DNA of 40,928 nt from NCBI GenBank assembly GCA_014804795.1, contig JAAUZC010000004.1:1-40928 (forward strand), read 5' to 3'. Under the pieces are notes generated by a model that saw only the letters and a list, made by a program, of their open reading frames with translations, was not told the DNA's origin and ran no database searches. The translations under genes were made by a program, and so were the position numbers. Below, piece by piece: positions 18,018-25,252 of this stretch; position 1 is the first letter of the stretch; each line of letters opens with the position of its first letter. Origin of the DNA: Lachnospiraceae bacterium (GTDB lineage Bacteria; Bacillota; Clostridia; Lachnospirales; Lachnospiraceae).

Positions 18018-18981
18018 GTGCCTCTTCCCCCTTTTCTTCCTCATTCTTTTCCGTCAGTTCCAGGAAAATATCTTCCAGAGTGTGTTCCTGCAGATTCATT
18101 CCCATAATAGGTATCTTATTTTCATATAACTTCATGGAAAGCTCTTCCCTGATATCCGCATTGTTCTTCGTCCTGATCAATGCTGTCACACAATCAGCCA
18201 TCACCGACTGTCTCTCTTCCGCTTTTACTACTGCCTCTATCGTATCAAGCACAGCCTGCAGCTGCTCCATAGATGCTTTCACTGTAGTCTCCAGAACAAA
18301 CGAACTCTGTATCAGCCCCTGCAGACCCTCGGGGGAATCGGAAGCAACAAGCTTTCCGCCTGAGATGATCATAATGTGATCGCAGACCGCGCTGATCTCC
18401 GATAAAATGTGGGAACTCAATATCACTGTATGCTTTCGTCCGAGATCTTTGATCAGATCCCGCATCTCAATGATCTGTCTCGGATCCAATCCCACCATCG
18501 GCTCATCCAAAATAATGACATCCGGCTCACCCAGAATGGCCTGTGCCAACCCCACTCTCTGTCTATAGCCCTTTGAGAGATTTTTAATCAATCTCTCTGA
18601 CACTTCTGTCACTTTTGTCAGTTCCATTACATGGATGATCTGCTCTTTTCGCTCTGCTTTCGGAATACCTTTCAGTTCGGCCGCAAATATTAAATATTCC
18701 AGAACTGTCATATCCTGATATACCGGCGGCACCTCCGGAAGATAACCGATGCATTGCTTTGCCTTTTCCGGCTCGTTCATGATATCATGCCCGTTTACCA
18801 GTACCTCCCCTTCGGATGCCGCAAGATAGCCCGTCATAATATTCATTGTTGTGGATTTTCCCGCGCCGTTTGGACCAAGAAAGCCATAAATCTGCCCTTT
18901 TTCCACTGCAAACGAAAGGTCCTCCACCGCTGTATGCTTTCCATATTTCTTTGTCAAATGCTTTACTTCTACTACTGCCAA
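18001..18981 (-). CDS. ABC transporter ATPase, GldA/CcmA-like
   Basis: The 326-residue ATPase has Walker A GPNGAGKST (~37-45), the Q-loop region YLPEVPPVY, signature LSKGYRQRVGLAQA, Walker B VIILDEPMVGLD and the H-loop SSHILSE. A ~100-residue C-terminal extension is typical of the GldA/DrrA-like drug and export class. It energises the permease-GldG fusion encoded immediately downstream; the genes overlap. The start is a TTG with a strong AGGAGG 8 bases upstream; the next ATG would delete Walker A. Confidence 0.93.
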   Translation of the reverse strand: MAVVEVKHLTKKYGKHTAVEDLSFAVEKGQIYGFLGPNGAGKSTTMNIMTGYLAASEGEVLVNGHDIMNEPEKAKQCIGYLPEVPPVYQDMTVLEYLIFAAELKGIPKAERKEQIIHVMELTKVTEVSERLIKNLSKGYRQRVGLAQAILGEPDVIILDEPMVGLDPRQIIEMRDLIKDLGRKHTVILSSHILSEISAVCDHIMIISGGKLVASDSPEGLQGLIQSSFVLETTVKASMEQLQAVLDTIEAVVKAEERQSVMADCVTALIRTKNNADIREELSMKLYENKIPIMGMNLQEHTLEDIFLELTEKNEEEKGEEAHDSNL

Positions 18982-19124
18982 AATAAGTTCCTCCTGCTCT
19001 GTTACTACTCATTACAGTACCACAGTTTTCCTGCTTTTACCACTATATGTTTCACCTGTGAAAACTTATTTAAAATTTTGTGAAAATTTTGCGAACTCTG
19101 ATTTGTCGGAAAATGTAAGAACAA

Positions 19125-19153
19125 GTCACCTTTTTGTCAAACGTCCATACAAT
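19125..19153 (+). promoter_or_regulatory. Candidate sigma-E promoter of cotJABC
   Basis: CATACAAT at 19146-19153 is an exact match to the sigma-E -10 consensus (CATACAnT). A plausible -35 region, GTCACCT, lies at 19125-19131, 14 bp upstream. It is about 35 bp before cotJA. The cotJ operon of Bacillus subtilis is known to be sigma-E dependent, which supports mother-cell expression here. Confidence 0.7.
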
Positions 19154-19186
19154 AAAGTATAACAAAATATTTATGAAAGGATAAAC

Positions 19187-19369
19187 ATGATGCAAAGACC
19201 ACAGAGACCTTTTATGAATGACATGATGGGAAATTTCCCGATTGCCATGGCTTATGTGCCGATGCAGCAGGCACCTGTTCTCTATGAGAATCTGGAAGAA
19301 GCATTAAACAGAGGCACAATCTTCCCCGAGCTGGATAAACCTTTCATGGGAAAGAGAGGCAGACGATGA
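19187..19369 (+). CDS. cotJA: Spore coat-associated protein CotJA
   Basis: The 60-residue protein has the CotJA pattern: PIAMAYVPMQQ, then LYENLEEALNRGTIFPELDKPFMG and a basic end. CotJA belongs to the inner spore-coat set made by the mother cell and is required with CotJC for coat assembly in Bacillus. It opens a compact three-gene operon: its end overlaps the start of cotJB by 4 bp. AAAGGA lies before two adjacent ATG codons. Confidence 0.92.
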   Translation: MMQRPQRPFMNDMMGNFPIAMAYVPMQQAPVLYENLEEALNRGTIFPELDKPFMGKRGRR

Positions 19370-19635
19370 ATCAGAATATGAACGAAAAAAGAAGAATGCT
19401 GATGGATATCAGTGTGTTGGATTTCACCACAACGGATCTGCGGGAATATCTGGATACTCATCCTTATGATACGGATGCTATTTCCTATTTCCACCGCTAT
19501 AACAAAATGCTTCATCAGGCTACGAAAGATTATACAGCTAAATTCGGACCGATCAGACAGAATATGCCCGGAAACTGTATGGATGAATGGAAATGGGCCA
19601 CATCGCCCATGCCCTGGGAAGGAGGTGCCTGCTAA
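19366..19635 (+). CDS. cotJB: Spore coat protein CotJB
   Basis: The 89-residue protein matches CotJB: DISVLDFTTTDLREYLDTHP, FHRYNKMLHQATKDYTAKFG and the C-terminal EWKWATSPMPWEGGAC. It overlaps cotJA by 4 bp and its stop overlaps the cotJC start by one base (TAATG). The GGAGG within the codons for its C-terminus is the ribosome site of cotJC, implying translational coupling. Confidence 0.93.
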   Translation: MNQNMNEKRRMLMDISVLDFTTTDLREYLDTHPYDTDAISYFHRYNKMLHQATKDYTAKFGPIRQNMPGNCMDEWKWATSPMPWEGGAC

Positions 19636-20258
19636 TGTGGAGTTATGAAAAACGTTTGCAATACCCGGTAAATATTACTACACCGAACACGAAACTGGCC
19701 GAGGTTATTATCTCCCAGTACGGCGGCCCCGACGGAGAAATGGGTGCTTCCATGCGCTATCTGTCTCAGCGCTATGCGGCTCCCTATCCTGAAGTTGCAG
19801 CAATATTGACTGATATCGGTACAGAAGAACTGGCTCACCTTGAGATGGTAGCTTCCATCGTGCATCAGCTCACCAAAAACCTCTCCATGGAGGAGATTGA
19901 AAACAGCGGCTTTAAAAACTATTATGTAGACCATACGCTCGGTATCTGGCCGCAGGCGGCCAGCGGTATGCCGTTCAGCGCCGCTGAATTCCAGAGCTGC
20001 GGCGATCCGATCACCGATCTGATGGAGGATATGGCAGCAGAACAGAAAGCCCGCACAACTTACGATAACATTCTCCGGATGATCAAAGATCCCGAGGTCT
20101 GCGATCCGATCCGCTTCTTAAGACAGCGTGAGATCGTTCATTTCCAGAGATTCGGTGAAGCACTCCGACTCGTGCAGGATAGACTGGATTCGAGGAACTT
20201 CTACATGTGCAACCCGGCATTTGATACGAACTGCCCATGCGGCTGTAATAATAAATAA
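19635..20258 (+). CDS. cotJC: Spore coat protein CotJC, manganese-catalase family
   Basis: The 207-residue protein belongs to the manganese catalase family. Ligand-bearing helices include IGTEELAHLEMVA and LMEDMAAEQKARTTYDN, with a third set in FLRQREIVHFQRFGEALR. It ends in a Cys-rich tail (CPCGCNNK). In spores it is a coat component; catalase activity of CotJC homologues is plausible given intact ligands. The start is the ATG behind GGAGG inside cotJB. Two copies of gcgatccgatc (20002-20012, 20101-20111) lie 99 bp apart in the gene and explain a deletion copy at 28.7 kb. Confidence 0.94.
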   Translation: MWSYEKRLQYPVNITTPNTKLAEVIISQYGGPDGEMGASMRYLSQRYAAPYPEVAAILTDIGTEELAHLEMVASIVHQLTKNLSMEEIENSGFKNYYVDHTLGIWPQAASGMPFSAAEFQSCGDPITDLMEDMAAEQKARTTYDNILRMIKDPEVCDPIRFLRQREIVHFQRFGEALRLVQDRLDSRNFYMCNPAFDTNCPCGCNNK

Positions 20259-20278
20259 TACTGAAAAATAATATACCG

Positions 20279-20339
20279 GCAGGTGTGACGATTGCATTTT
20301 TCCATCACTGGAAACACAAACGGCAGTCGTTGCGCCTGC
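20279..20339 (+). other. Long stem-loop after cotJC
   Basis: The arms 20279-20295 and 20323-20339 pair over 17 continuous positions in RNA, four of them G-U. A 5-bp inner stem (TTTCC/GGAAA) lies in the loop. It begins 21 bp after the cotJC stop. No run of T follows directly, so it is not a classic intrinsic terminator; it may stabilise the 3' end of the operon mRNA. The wobble-only differences suggest selection for RNA pairing. Confidence 0.6.
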
Positions 20340-20413
20340 TCTTTATATGCCTGAAAGCAGAAAGAGACATGATCATTGCACTTGTCCCCATATAAATCAT
20401 CTGGATATTTCGG

Positions 20414-20442
20414 TTGATAAATCTTTTTAATTGGCCTATACT
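20414..20442 (+). promoter_or_regulatory. Sigma-A promoter of the MNT/HEPN operon
   Basis: TTGATA (20414-20419) and TATACT (20437-20442) are spaced by exactly 17 bp, 36 bp before the MNT start codon. This is a near-consensus housekeeping promoter. Confidence 0.75.
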
Positions 20443-20478
20443 AAAAATGAAAAGATTTTTTGCGTGGAGGTATAAACT

Positions 20479-20820
20479 ATGCCACAAACAATTCAAAATT
20501 TAATTGAACAGTATGTCTCTGCCATAAAAAATATTTATGGCAAACATATAAAGCAGATTATCTTATATGGATCGTATGCCCGTGGAGACTTTCGCAAAGA
20601 TTCCGATATAGATATTATGGTACTTGTAGATTTATCAGAAGCTCAAATTGATGTTTATTCTGATACACTTTCGGAACTGGGATTTGAATACAATGTCAAT
20701 CATGATATTTGGTTTATGCCCGTTGTGAAAAATGCAAAACACTTTGACCACTGGCGTGCCGTGTATCCTTTTTATTCAAATGTGGTAAAGGAGGGAATTT
20801 TACTATATGAAGCAGCCTGA
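20479..20820 (+). CDS. MNT-domain nucleotidyltransferase, MntA-type antitoxin
   Basis: The 113-residue protein has the minimal nucleotidyltransferase motif GSYARGDFRKDSDIDIMV (about residues 31-48), with a further Asp in HDIWFMP. It is the partner of the HEPN protein encoded by the next gene, whose start it overlaps by 14 bp. In characterised HepT/MntA systems the MntA enzyme adds AMP to a tyrosine of the HEPN RNase and so silences it. GGAGG is placed well before the ATG. Whether this pair acts in phage defence or plasmid/island stability cannot be told. Confidence 0.87.
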   Translation: MPQTIQNLIEQYVSAIKNIYGKHIKQIILYGSYARGDFRKDSDIDIMVLVDLSEAQIDVYSDTLSELGFEYNVNHDIWFMPVVKNAKHFDHWRAVYPFYSNVVKEGILLYEAA

Positions 20821-21214
20821 CGCAGGTACCCGCCAAGACCTGATTGAACATCGTTTTCATATTGCCAAAGAAGATCTGGAAACAGCTTATTTGCTCTTTG
20901 ATGCAAAACAATATCGAGGTGCTAATAATAGAGCTTATTATTCTATCTATCATACGATTGACGCTGTTCTTTCTATGGATGAAATTGCTTTCAAGCGCCA
21001 TAAAGATACATTGGCATATTTTAATAAACAATATATTGCCACAGAAATTTTCCCTCGTGAAATGGGCAGAAAAATTGTAAAAGCAGAAGAAATCCGGCAT
21101 GCAAGCGACTACGATACTTTCTATATTGCTTCAAAGGATATTACCAAACAACAAATTGAAACTGCGGAACAATTGCTAAAACTGGCAAAAGAATACTATT
21201 ACAATAATAACTAA
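20807..21214 (+). CDS. HEPN-domain protein, HepT-type toxin
   Basis: The 135-residue all-helical protein has the HEPN RNase motif RAYYSIYH (Arg, six residues, His) at about residues 44-51. This is consistent with a dimeric ribonuclease. Tyrosines inside and next to the motif are candidate AMPylation sites for the upstream MNT enzyme. GGAGGG lies upstream inside the MNT gene. Its stop codon overlaps the stop of a convergent small gene. Confidence 0.87.
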   Translation: MKQPDAGTRQDLIEHRFHIAKEDLETAYLLFDAKQYRGANNRAYYSIYHTIDAVLSMDEIAFKRHKDTLAYFNKQYIATEIFPREMGRKIVKAEEIRHASDYDTFYIASKDITKQQIETAEQLLKLAKEYYYNNN

Positions 21215-21324
21215 ATTTCCACATCAGATACTCTGTTCCGACTGATTTTCGCTGCCTCGAGCAATGCCGTATAATCAAACGGATGTTTTCTGATCATCTT
21301 TTCAGTAAGCATTTCTTTATTCAA
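21211..21324 (-). CDS. Small hypothetical protein, 37 residues
   Basis: A TTG start at 21324 preceded by AAAGGGGG (8-base spacing) gives a 37-residue protein beginning MNKEMLTEKMIRKH and containing YTALLEAAKISRNRVSD. It is amphipathic and charged, with no membrane segment. The longer open frame to 21459 has no ribosome site and low-complexity coding, so I shortened it. It could be an independent small gene or the C-terminus left from a larger one. Family not recognised. Confidence 0.35.
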   Translation of the reverse strand: MNKEMLTEKMIRKHPFDYTALLEAAKISRNRVSDVEI

Positions 21325-21362
21325 ATCGTGCGCCCCCTTTCTAATGGTTAAACAACGGGCAA

Positions 21363-21380
21363 CACACATGCGCATGTGTG
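21363..21380. promoter_or_regulatory. Perfect 18-bp palindrome, operator-like
   Basis: CACACATGC and its exact reverse complement GCATGTGTG lie back to back, 39 bp upstream of the small minus-strand gene and 154 bp upstream of the XRE gene. A perfect palindrome without a loop is typical of a dimeric HTH binding site and cannot form a good RNA hairpin. The neighbouring XRE regulator is the natural candidate to bind it. Confidence 0.5.
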
Positions 21381-21533
21381 AGCATTTCGCTGTAAAGAGA
21401 GCATACCCTTGATTTTTAAAAAAGCTTAAAAATCGGCACATCTGCAAAATATCAGACATACCGACACATTTTTTTCAAATCTGCAAAAGAGCTTATATAA
21501 TGGATATCAGAAAGCCGGGGAAGGAAAGAATGT

Positions 21534-21797
21534 ATGAGTATATTAGGGGGAACAGTCAACGAGCGTATCGGCGATCTGCGGACGAGCATGCACTTGTCAC
21601 AGACAGAACTCAGCGAAAAGACGGGGATTCCTATATCCGTAATCAGCCATATTGAAAGCGACGAGACCGCAACCGTCGGACATGATATCCTGGCAAAACT
21701 GGCACTGTTTTTCAATGTTTCTGCAGATTATTTGTTGGGATTAACTGATTCTGATAAAATCGATTTACGAATCCTCATTTCAAATGGGGATTCGTAA
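21534..21797 (+). CDS. XRE-family transcriptional regulator
   Basis: The 87-residue protein is essentially one Cro/CI-type helix-turn-helix (IGDLRTSMHLSQTELSEKTG, then IPISVISHIESD) followed by the usual LAKLALFFNVSADYLLGLTD. The last ~12 residues (DLRILISNGDS) are not part of the XRE fold and are encoded by a 33-bp palindrome. The same ending occurs in the chimeric frame at the right edge of the window. AAGGAAAG precedes the ATG. Probable targets are its own region and the palindrome upstream. Confidence 0.85.
   Translation: MSILGGTVNERIGDLRTSMHLSQTELSEKTGIPISVISHIESDETATVGHDILAKLALFFNVSADYLLGLTDSDKIDLRILISNGDS
21765..21797 (+). repeat. 33-bp palindrome overlapping the XRE stop codon, copy 1
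   Basis: Arms of 16 bases (ttacgaatcctcattt and aaatggggattcgtaa) surround a single C, with one T-G mismatch. It ends exactly with the TAA stop and is followed by AAATTTT. In RNA it gives a strong hairpin, likely a terminator that has been taken into the reading frame. A homologous but broken copy is at 40819-40849. Confidence 0.85.
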
Positions 21798-21836
21798 ATT
21801 TTCATCATCAATAATAAATTTTGATGCTCTTTCTGA

Positions 21837-22064
21837 CTAAAGTCTTACCGCATCGCCGACAAAGGGCTGCATCCTCTCAAAACAGGACGCCTCGGCACTA
21901 ATCTCTTCCGGTGTCTTCGTATCAAAATACTCTCTCTGCCATTTTGTATAATCAAATTTCTCCCGAATAATAACAGAAATGAATTCTTCTGCCTCTAGAA
22001 TACCCAATTGTTCTGTCAGACACTTCATTCCCCGATTCATGATTTCCGCTGTACTTGTCATCAT
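21837..22064 (-). CDS. Small protein paired with a broken PIN toxin, probable antitoxin-like
   Basis: This 75-residue soluble protein contains STAEIMNRGMKCLTEQLG and SVIIREKFDYTKWQREYFD. I remember similar short proteins beside PIN-domain genes in Lachnospiraceae, but the family has no name I can give. The start directly abuts the stop of the PIN remnant, with GGAGG 11 bases upstream, so the two were one operon. It could be the antitoxin that outlived its toxin. The second ATG (22061) is an equally good start. Confidence 0.55.
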   Translation of the reverse strand: MMTSTAEIMNRGMKCLTEQLGILEAEEFISVIIREKFDYTKWQREYFDTKTPEEISAEASCFERMQPFVGDAVRL

Positions 22065-22307
22065 CTATTCACTGCCCTCCATTCCCGTGACAAATTCTAT
22101 TGGTGTCACCATTCTTATCTCTTCCGTATGATATTTCAGCAACCGAATATCCGTAGTTATAAAGTATTCACATTCCGCATAAATGGCCGAAGCGACATGA
22201 CATGCATCTTTAAACTTAACTTCTGTTTTCATAATCTCAGCGGCTTTTACCTGTGATCAATCGTCATATGGTCTGTTATAACAACACATATCAAGATAAA
22301 CTCTCAA
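22065..22307 (-). pseudogene. PIN-domain toxin, internally deleted
   Basis: A TTG start with AGGAGG 7 bases upstream opens MRVYLDMCCYNRPYDD, the typical beginning of a PIN RNase (first catalytic Asp). This is followed at once by a TGA. The frame resumes as SQVKAAEIMKTEVKFKDACH then VASAIYAECEYFITTD, the C-terminal half of a PIN domain with its later acidic residues, and ends naturally. A normal PIN protein of this type is ~140-150 residues, so about 70 central residues are missing as well as the nonsense change. No active toxin is expected. Confidence 0.7.
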
Positions 22308-22538
22308 ATCATATCCTCCTACACTGCCACTTTCTGCCTTTACAAATTCGAATCTGCATACTTTATTAACATATCGTCATGCCACCTAATGTTTCATGGA
22401 TTAATATATTCACATTATGCCTTATTGTAAATTTCATAACAATTAAAACTTCAGATTTTCACTATTCTGAAAACAGAAACTCGCATTTTGTAATCTTGTA
22501 CTTCATGAAAGATATAATTTACCGTTCCCAACACTATT

Positions 22539-23219
22539 CTATTTCAAAACTCTCATGATTCCATGCATATTCTGAAGATAGTCCTTCAGGAATATCTGTC
22601 GTATTTTCTCCTCTCTGTATAACATTACACCATCCATCAGACCGCTGACATAAATATTTATGATCCACTCATCCGCCGCATGACCTTTCCATTCATAGAC
22701 TCTGTCATTTTCATCACCATCCACAATGCCGACCTGTTTTCCGCAGTCTTTCTGAGAAAACGCGCAATAAGGAACATATCTTCTTTCTCCCCATACGATT
22801 GCTTTATATCCGCCTCTTTCCTCAGTTGTCATCTCAGCTTCCGTCAGCCACTCATATAATACTGTATCAATTTCGTAAATTCCCTGATAGGGCTGCTCCA
22901 CATAATATTTTCTGCCATCTTGATATGCAAATAATGTGCTGGCTCCTTCCTCAAACAGAAAATCAATTTTTATATAGTCCTCGACATGGGGCGCATCGGA
23001 AATACTTTGTTTATTCGTAGGAATCGCATCGGAAATATTCGATATAGCTTTCTCCACCCATTCCTGATCAACATGTTCTTCCATGATTTCTTTAGATGTC
23101 ACTGTAACAGAAACAATTTTGTCCGCATCCGGTAAAACGATGGGATCAGCTTTCTTCCCACAGGAAAATAGAGAAAAAGCACAGAATATAAGTAACAGCA
23201 GACCCAAAAATTTTTTCAT
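22539..23219 (-). CDS. Lipoprotein, possibly DUF5301-like
   Basis: The 226-residue protein has a signal peptide and lipobox (LFSC, Cys at about residue 20). The mature part begins with a DADKIVSVTVTS segment that recalls DUF5301, then a beta-rich domain (YVEQPYQGIYEID) and a C-terminal helix. Function is unknown; it is anchored to the outer face of the membrane. AGGAGG lies 8 bases before the ATG. It has its own strong promoter with tandem operator-like dyads. The ~230 bp between it and the PIN remnant are A/T rich and show nothing else. Confidence 0.65.
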   Translation of the reverse strand: MKKFLGLLLLIFCAFSLFSCGKKADPIVLPDADKIVSVTVTSKEIMEEHVDQEWVEKAISNISDAIPTNKQSISDAPHVEDYIKIDFLFEEGASTLFAYQDGRKYYVEQPYQGIYEIDTVLYEWLTEAEMTTEERGGYKAIVWGERRYVPYCAFSQKDCGKQVGIVDGDENDRVYEWKGHAADEWIINIYVSGLMDGVMLYREEKIRQIFLKDYLQNMHGIMRVLK

Positions 23220-23275
23220 AATCAGATACCTCCTCGTATAATTAGATGTAACATGGCTTCATTGCATCTAATTGT

Positions 23276-23304
23276 ACTATAATATCACATCACTCGTTTG
23301 TCAA
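23276..23304 (-). promoter_or_regulatory. Near-consensus promoter of the lipoprotein gene
   Basis: On the minus strand TTGACA (23299-23304, consensus) and TATAGT (23276-23281) are separated by 17 bp. The leader then holds an 8-bp inverted repeat (attagatg 23241-23248, catctaat 23265-23272) before the AGGAGG. The -35 box is overlapped by an operator-like dyad. Confidence 0.8.
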
Positions 23305-23338
23305 TAAACTTTTATTGTTTTTCAATAAATATTTATTG
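23302..23338. promoter_or_regulatory. Two operator-like dyads, 21 bp centre to centre
   Basis: caataaacttttattg (23302-23317) and caataaatatttattg (23323-23338, perfect palindrome) are 16-bp dyads of the same design. Their centres are 21 bp apart, two helical turns, so two dimers could bind on one face. The first overlaps the -35 box of the lipoprotein promoter, which predicts repression. The regulator is unknown. Confidence 0.65.
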
Positions 23339-23402
23339 TTTCTTATGGAACAAAAATCTGTGAGTAAGACGCTTAGACTCTTTTTGAGTACTATGCTAAT
23401 AA

Positions 23403-23582
23403 AATATAACAAAACCTGAATTATTTTGCTATATAGGCGATACAGTTCAAGATATAGGAGTAATTTGCTTTTCGGCAGCATGGCAGGGATCCCCTAATCA
23501 TGATATGTTGGAAAAAAAGAACCCTGATCATGTGTTTTATTGTGTGAACGACTTGTATGAACATTTCTACTGTAAATGGTAA
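23403..23582 (+). pseudogene. C-terminal remnant of an unknown gene
   Basis: An open stretch of 59 codons without a usable start encodes protein-like sequence (ELFCYIGDTVQDIGVICFS, then AAWQGSPNHDM and HVFYCVNDLYEHFYCKW) and ends in two consecutive stops. The aromatic-rich ending looks like a natural C-terminus. The 5' part is absent; just upstream lies the divergent lipoprotein promoter. Family not recognised. Confidence 0.4.
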
Positions 23583-23588
23583 TAACGA

Positions 23589-23673
23589 GTGAAAAACGAG
23601 AGCTGCCAGTCAAGCGTAACTAACGTGATCTACAACCTGCGAAAAAAGATTGAGTCGGACAGTCAAATCCCAA
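23589..23673 (+). pseudogene. Possible response-regulator winged-helix remnant
   Basis: In the same frame as the preceding remnant, after two stops, codons read KNESCQSSVTNVIYNLRKKI then ESDSQIP. This resembles the recognition-helix region of an OmpR-type DNA-binding domain (V-x-x-x-I-x-x-LRKKIE). The similarity then fades. The remaining ~150 bp up to the DUF4143 gene show nothing I can support. Confidence 0.3.
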
Positions 23674-23825
23674 TGCCATTGCCAACTCTGCTTTTTCCTT
23701 GTTTGAACCGCTTTGCATAATTTGCACGGCTGACTCATTTGTATATGATTTTCTGTGTGCTAACACCCTTTCCAACTGTAATCCCCCTTAAAACGGCAAT
23801 CCATGCCTGGTACTCCTGCAGTCCG

Positions 23826-25190
23826 TCAGGAATGATCAAACCACACTGCTGCAGGGCCGCCCGCTTTCAGATACCGTTTCAACAAAAACGCACAAAAATA
23901 CGGAAAAGTATAAATCCTGTTATCATACCCGATATTTCCTCCGATAAACTTGATTCCGTAATGAACATCTTCATATTTATCAGAATTTATCAATGTCTTC
24001 AACGACTTCGCCCTGCCGTTTGTTGCCTTTACTTCGACCGGAATCAGATCCTGCGCTGTCCGCACAAAAAAATCCTCCTCCAATGTGGAATCTTCCTTCT
24101 TATAATAATACAGCCCGTAACCGCTTTTTCTAAGCGCTTCTCCCACTATATTCTCATAAAGCGCCCCTTTATAGACCCCCAGGTTCCTGTTGGCTCTCAG
24201 ATCCTCCTGTGCTTCTTCATCCAGCATGGCCACCAGCAGTCCGCTGTCCGCAAAATAAATTTTATATTTTGTTTCATCGAAATTCCCTTTTAGCGGCAGC
24301 TCCGGATAATTCATACAGTAACAGACATTGATCATGCCCGCGTCGGAAAGCCACTCTATACACCCCCTGTAATCTTTAAACCTTGCGCCCTGTGCAACCT
24401 TTGAGATCTGAAACTTCTTATTGTCTTTCGCAAGCTGCACCGGAATCTGCCGAAATACATTCAAAATCCTAGTCTGATCCATTCCTCCCGCATATTTTCT
24501 GACATCCTCCTCATAATCCGCAAGGAGTTGTCTTTGTATCTGCAGCGACCCTTCAAACGTTCCCTTTGCAATGTATTCTCTGACTACCGCCGGCATGCCG
24601 CCCAGAATACAGAAATCCAAAAACAATCCGTAACAAACAGACAATTCCACATCGTTAAACGCGGTAAGCTTTTTCATATGTTCCAGCATATCTTCTATAA
24701 AAGAATCCTGATATCCTCTTGCCCATAAAAATTCCTCAAAATCAAAAGAATACATTTCATAATCTTCTTTATATCCGACACTGTTGCTCTCTATCCTGCC
24801 ATAATGAATACCAAGCATGGAGCCGCTGCAAATCACATCATACCGCCCATCCTGACAGAAAAACTTGAGCGCTGTCGCAATCTCCGGAAATTCCTGTAAT
24901 TCATCGAAAAAAATAAGAGTCTTTCCTTCCTGAAATCGCTTTGACGGATCTATGCGGGAAATATTTTTTATCAAGTCCGCCGTTTTATATCCGTCTTCTG
25001 TTATCAGTTTATATTTAGGTTCCTCCACAAAATTTATTTCGATTATATTTTCATAATTTTTTTCACCGAACTGTCTGATAGATTCCGTTTTTCCCACCTG
25101 TCTTGGTCCTTTTACCACAAGTGGTTTTCTGTTCGGGTTATCTTTCCAAGCTTTTAAAAAATCATCTATCTTCCTTTTCAGGTAAATCAT
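23826..25190 (-). CDS. AAA ATPase with DUF4143 domain
   Basis: The 454-residue protein has an AAA_14 ATPase N-terminus with Walker A GPRQVGKT (28-35) and Walker B LIFFDELQEF. A helical middle follows, then a DUF4143 C-terminus that has a PD-(D/E)xK-like pattern (EEDFFVRTA then LIPVEVKA). Such proteins are common orphan accessory genes; biochemical function is unproven. The start is the ATG at 25190 with AGGAGG 7 bases upstream; a longer frame to 25256 lacks a site. Three spaced repeats lie in its leader. Confidence 0.85.
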   Translation of the reverse strand: MIYLKRKIDDFLKAWKDNPNRKPLVVKGPRQVGKTESIRQFGEKNYENIIEINFVEEPKYKLITEDGYKTADLIKNISRIDPSKRFQEGKTLIFFDELQEFPEIATALKFFCQDGRYDVICSGSMLGIHYGRIESNSVGYKEDYEMYSFDFEEFLWARGYQDSFIEDMLEHMKKLTAFNDVELSVCYGLFLDFCILGGMPAVVREYIAKGTFEGSLQIQRQLLADYEEDVRKYAGGMDQTRILNVFRQIPVQLAKDNKKFQISKVAQGARFKDYRGCIEWLSDAGMINVCYCMNYPELPLKGNFDETKYKIYFADSGLLVAMLDEEAQEDLRANRNLGVYKGALYENIVGEALRKSGYGLYYYKKEDSTLEEDFFVRTAQDLIPVEVKATNGRAKSLKTLINSDKYEDVHYGIKFIGGNIGYDNRIYTFPYFCAFLLKRYLKAGGPAAVWFDHS

Positions 25191-25252
25191 ACCAATGCCT
25201 CCTGATATTCTTATAATCAGTATATTCCAAAATCGTAAAAAATACAACAGAT

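Noticed and set aside
20305-20496. 63-codon minus-strand frame after cotJC
   Set aside because: Overlaps the stem-loop, the MNT promoter and the MNT start; no ribosome site or family.
21325-21459. N-terminal extension of the 37-residue gene
   Set aside because: The longer frame has no ribosome site and crosses the 18-bp palindrome; the TTG start with AAAGGGGG is better supported.
23290-23481. 63-codon minus-strand frame, Leu/Lys rich
   Set aside because: Very A/T rich, covers the lipoprotein promoter and operators, and has no ribosome site.
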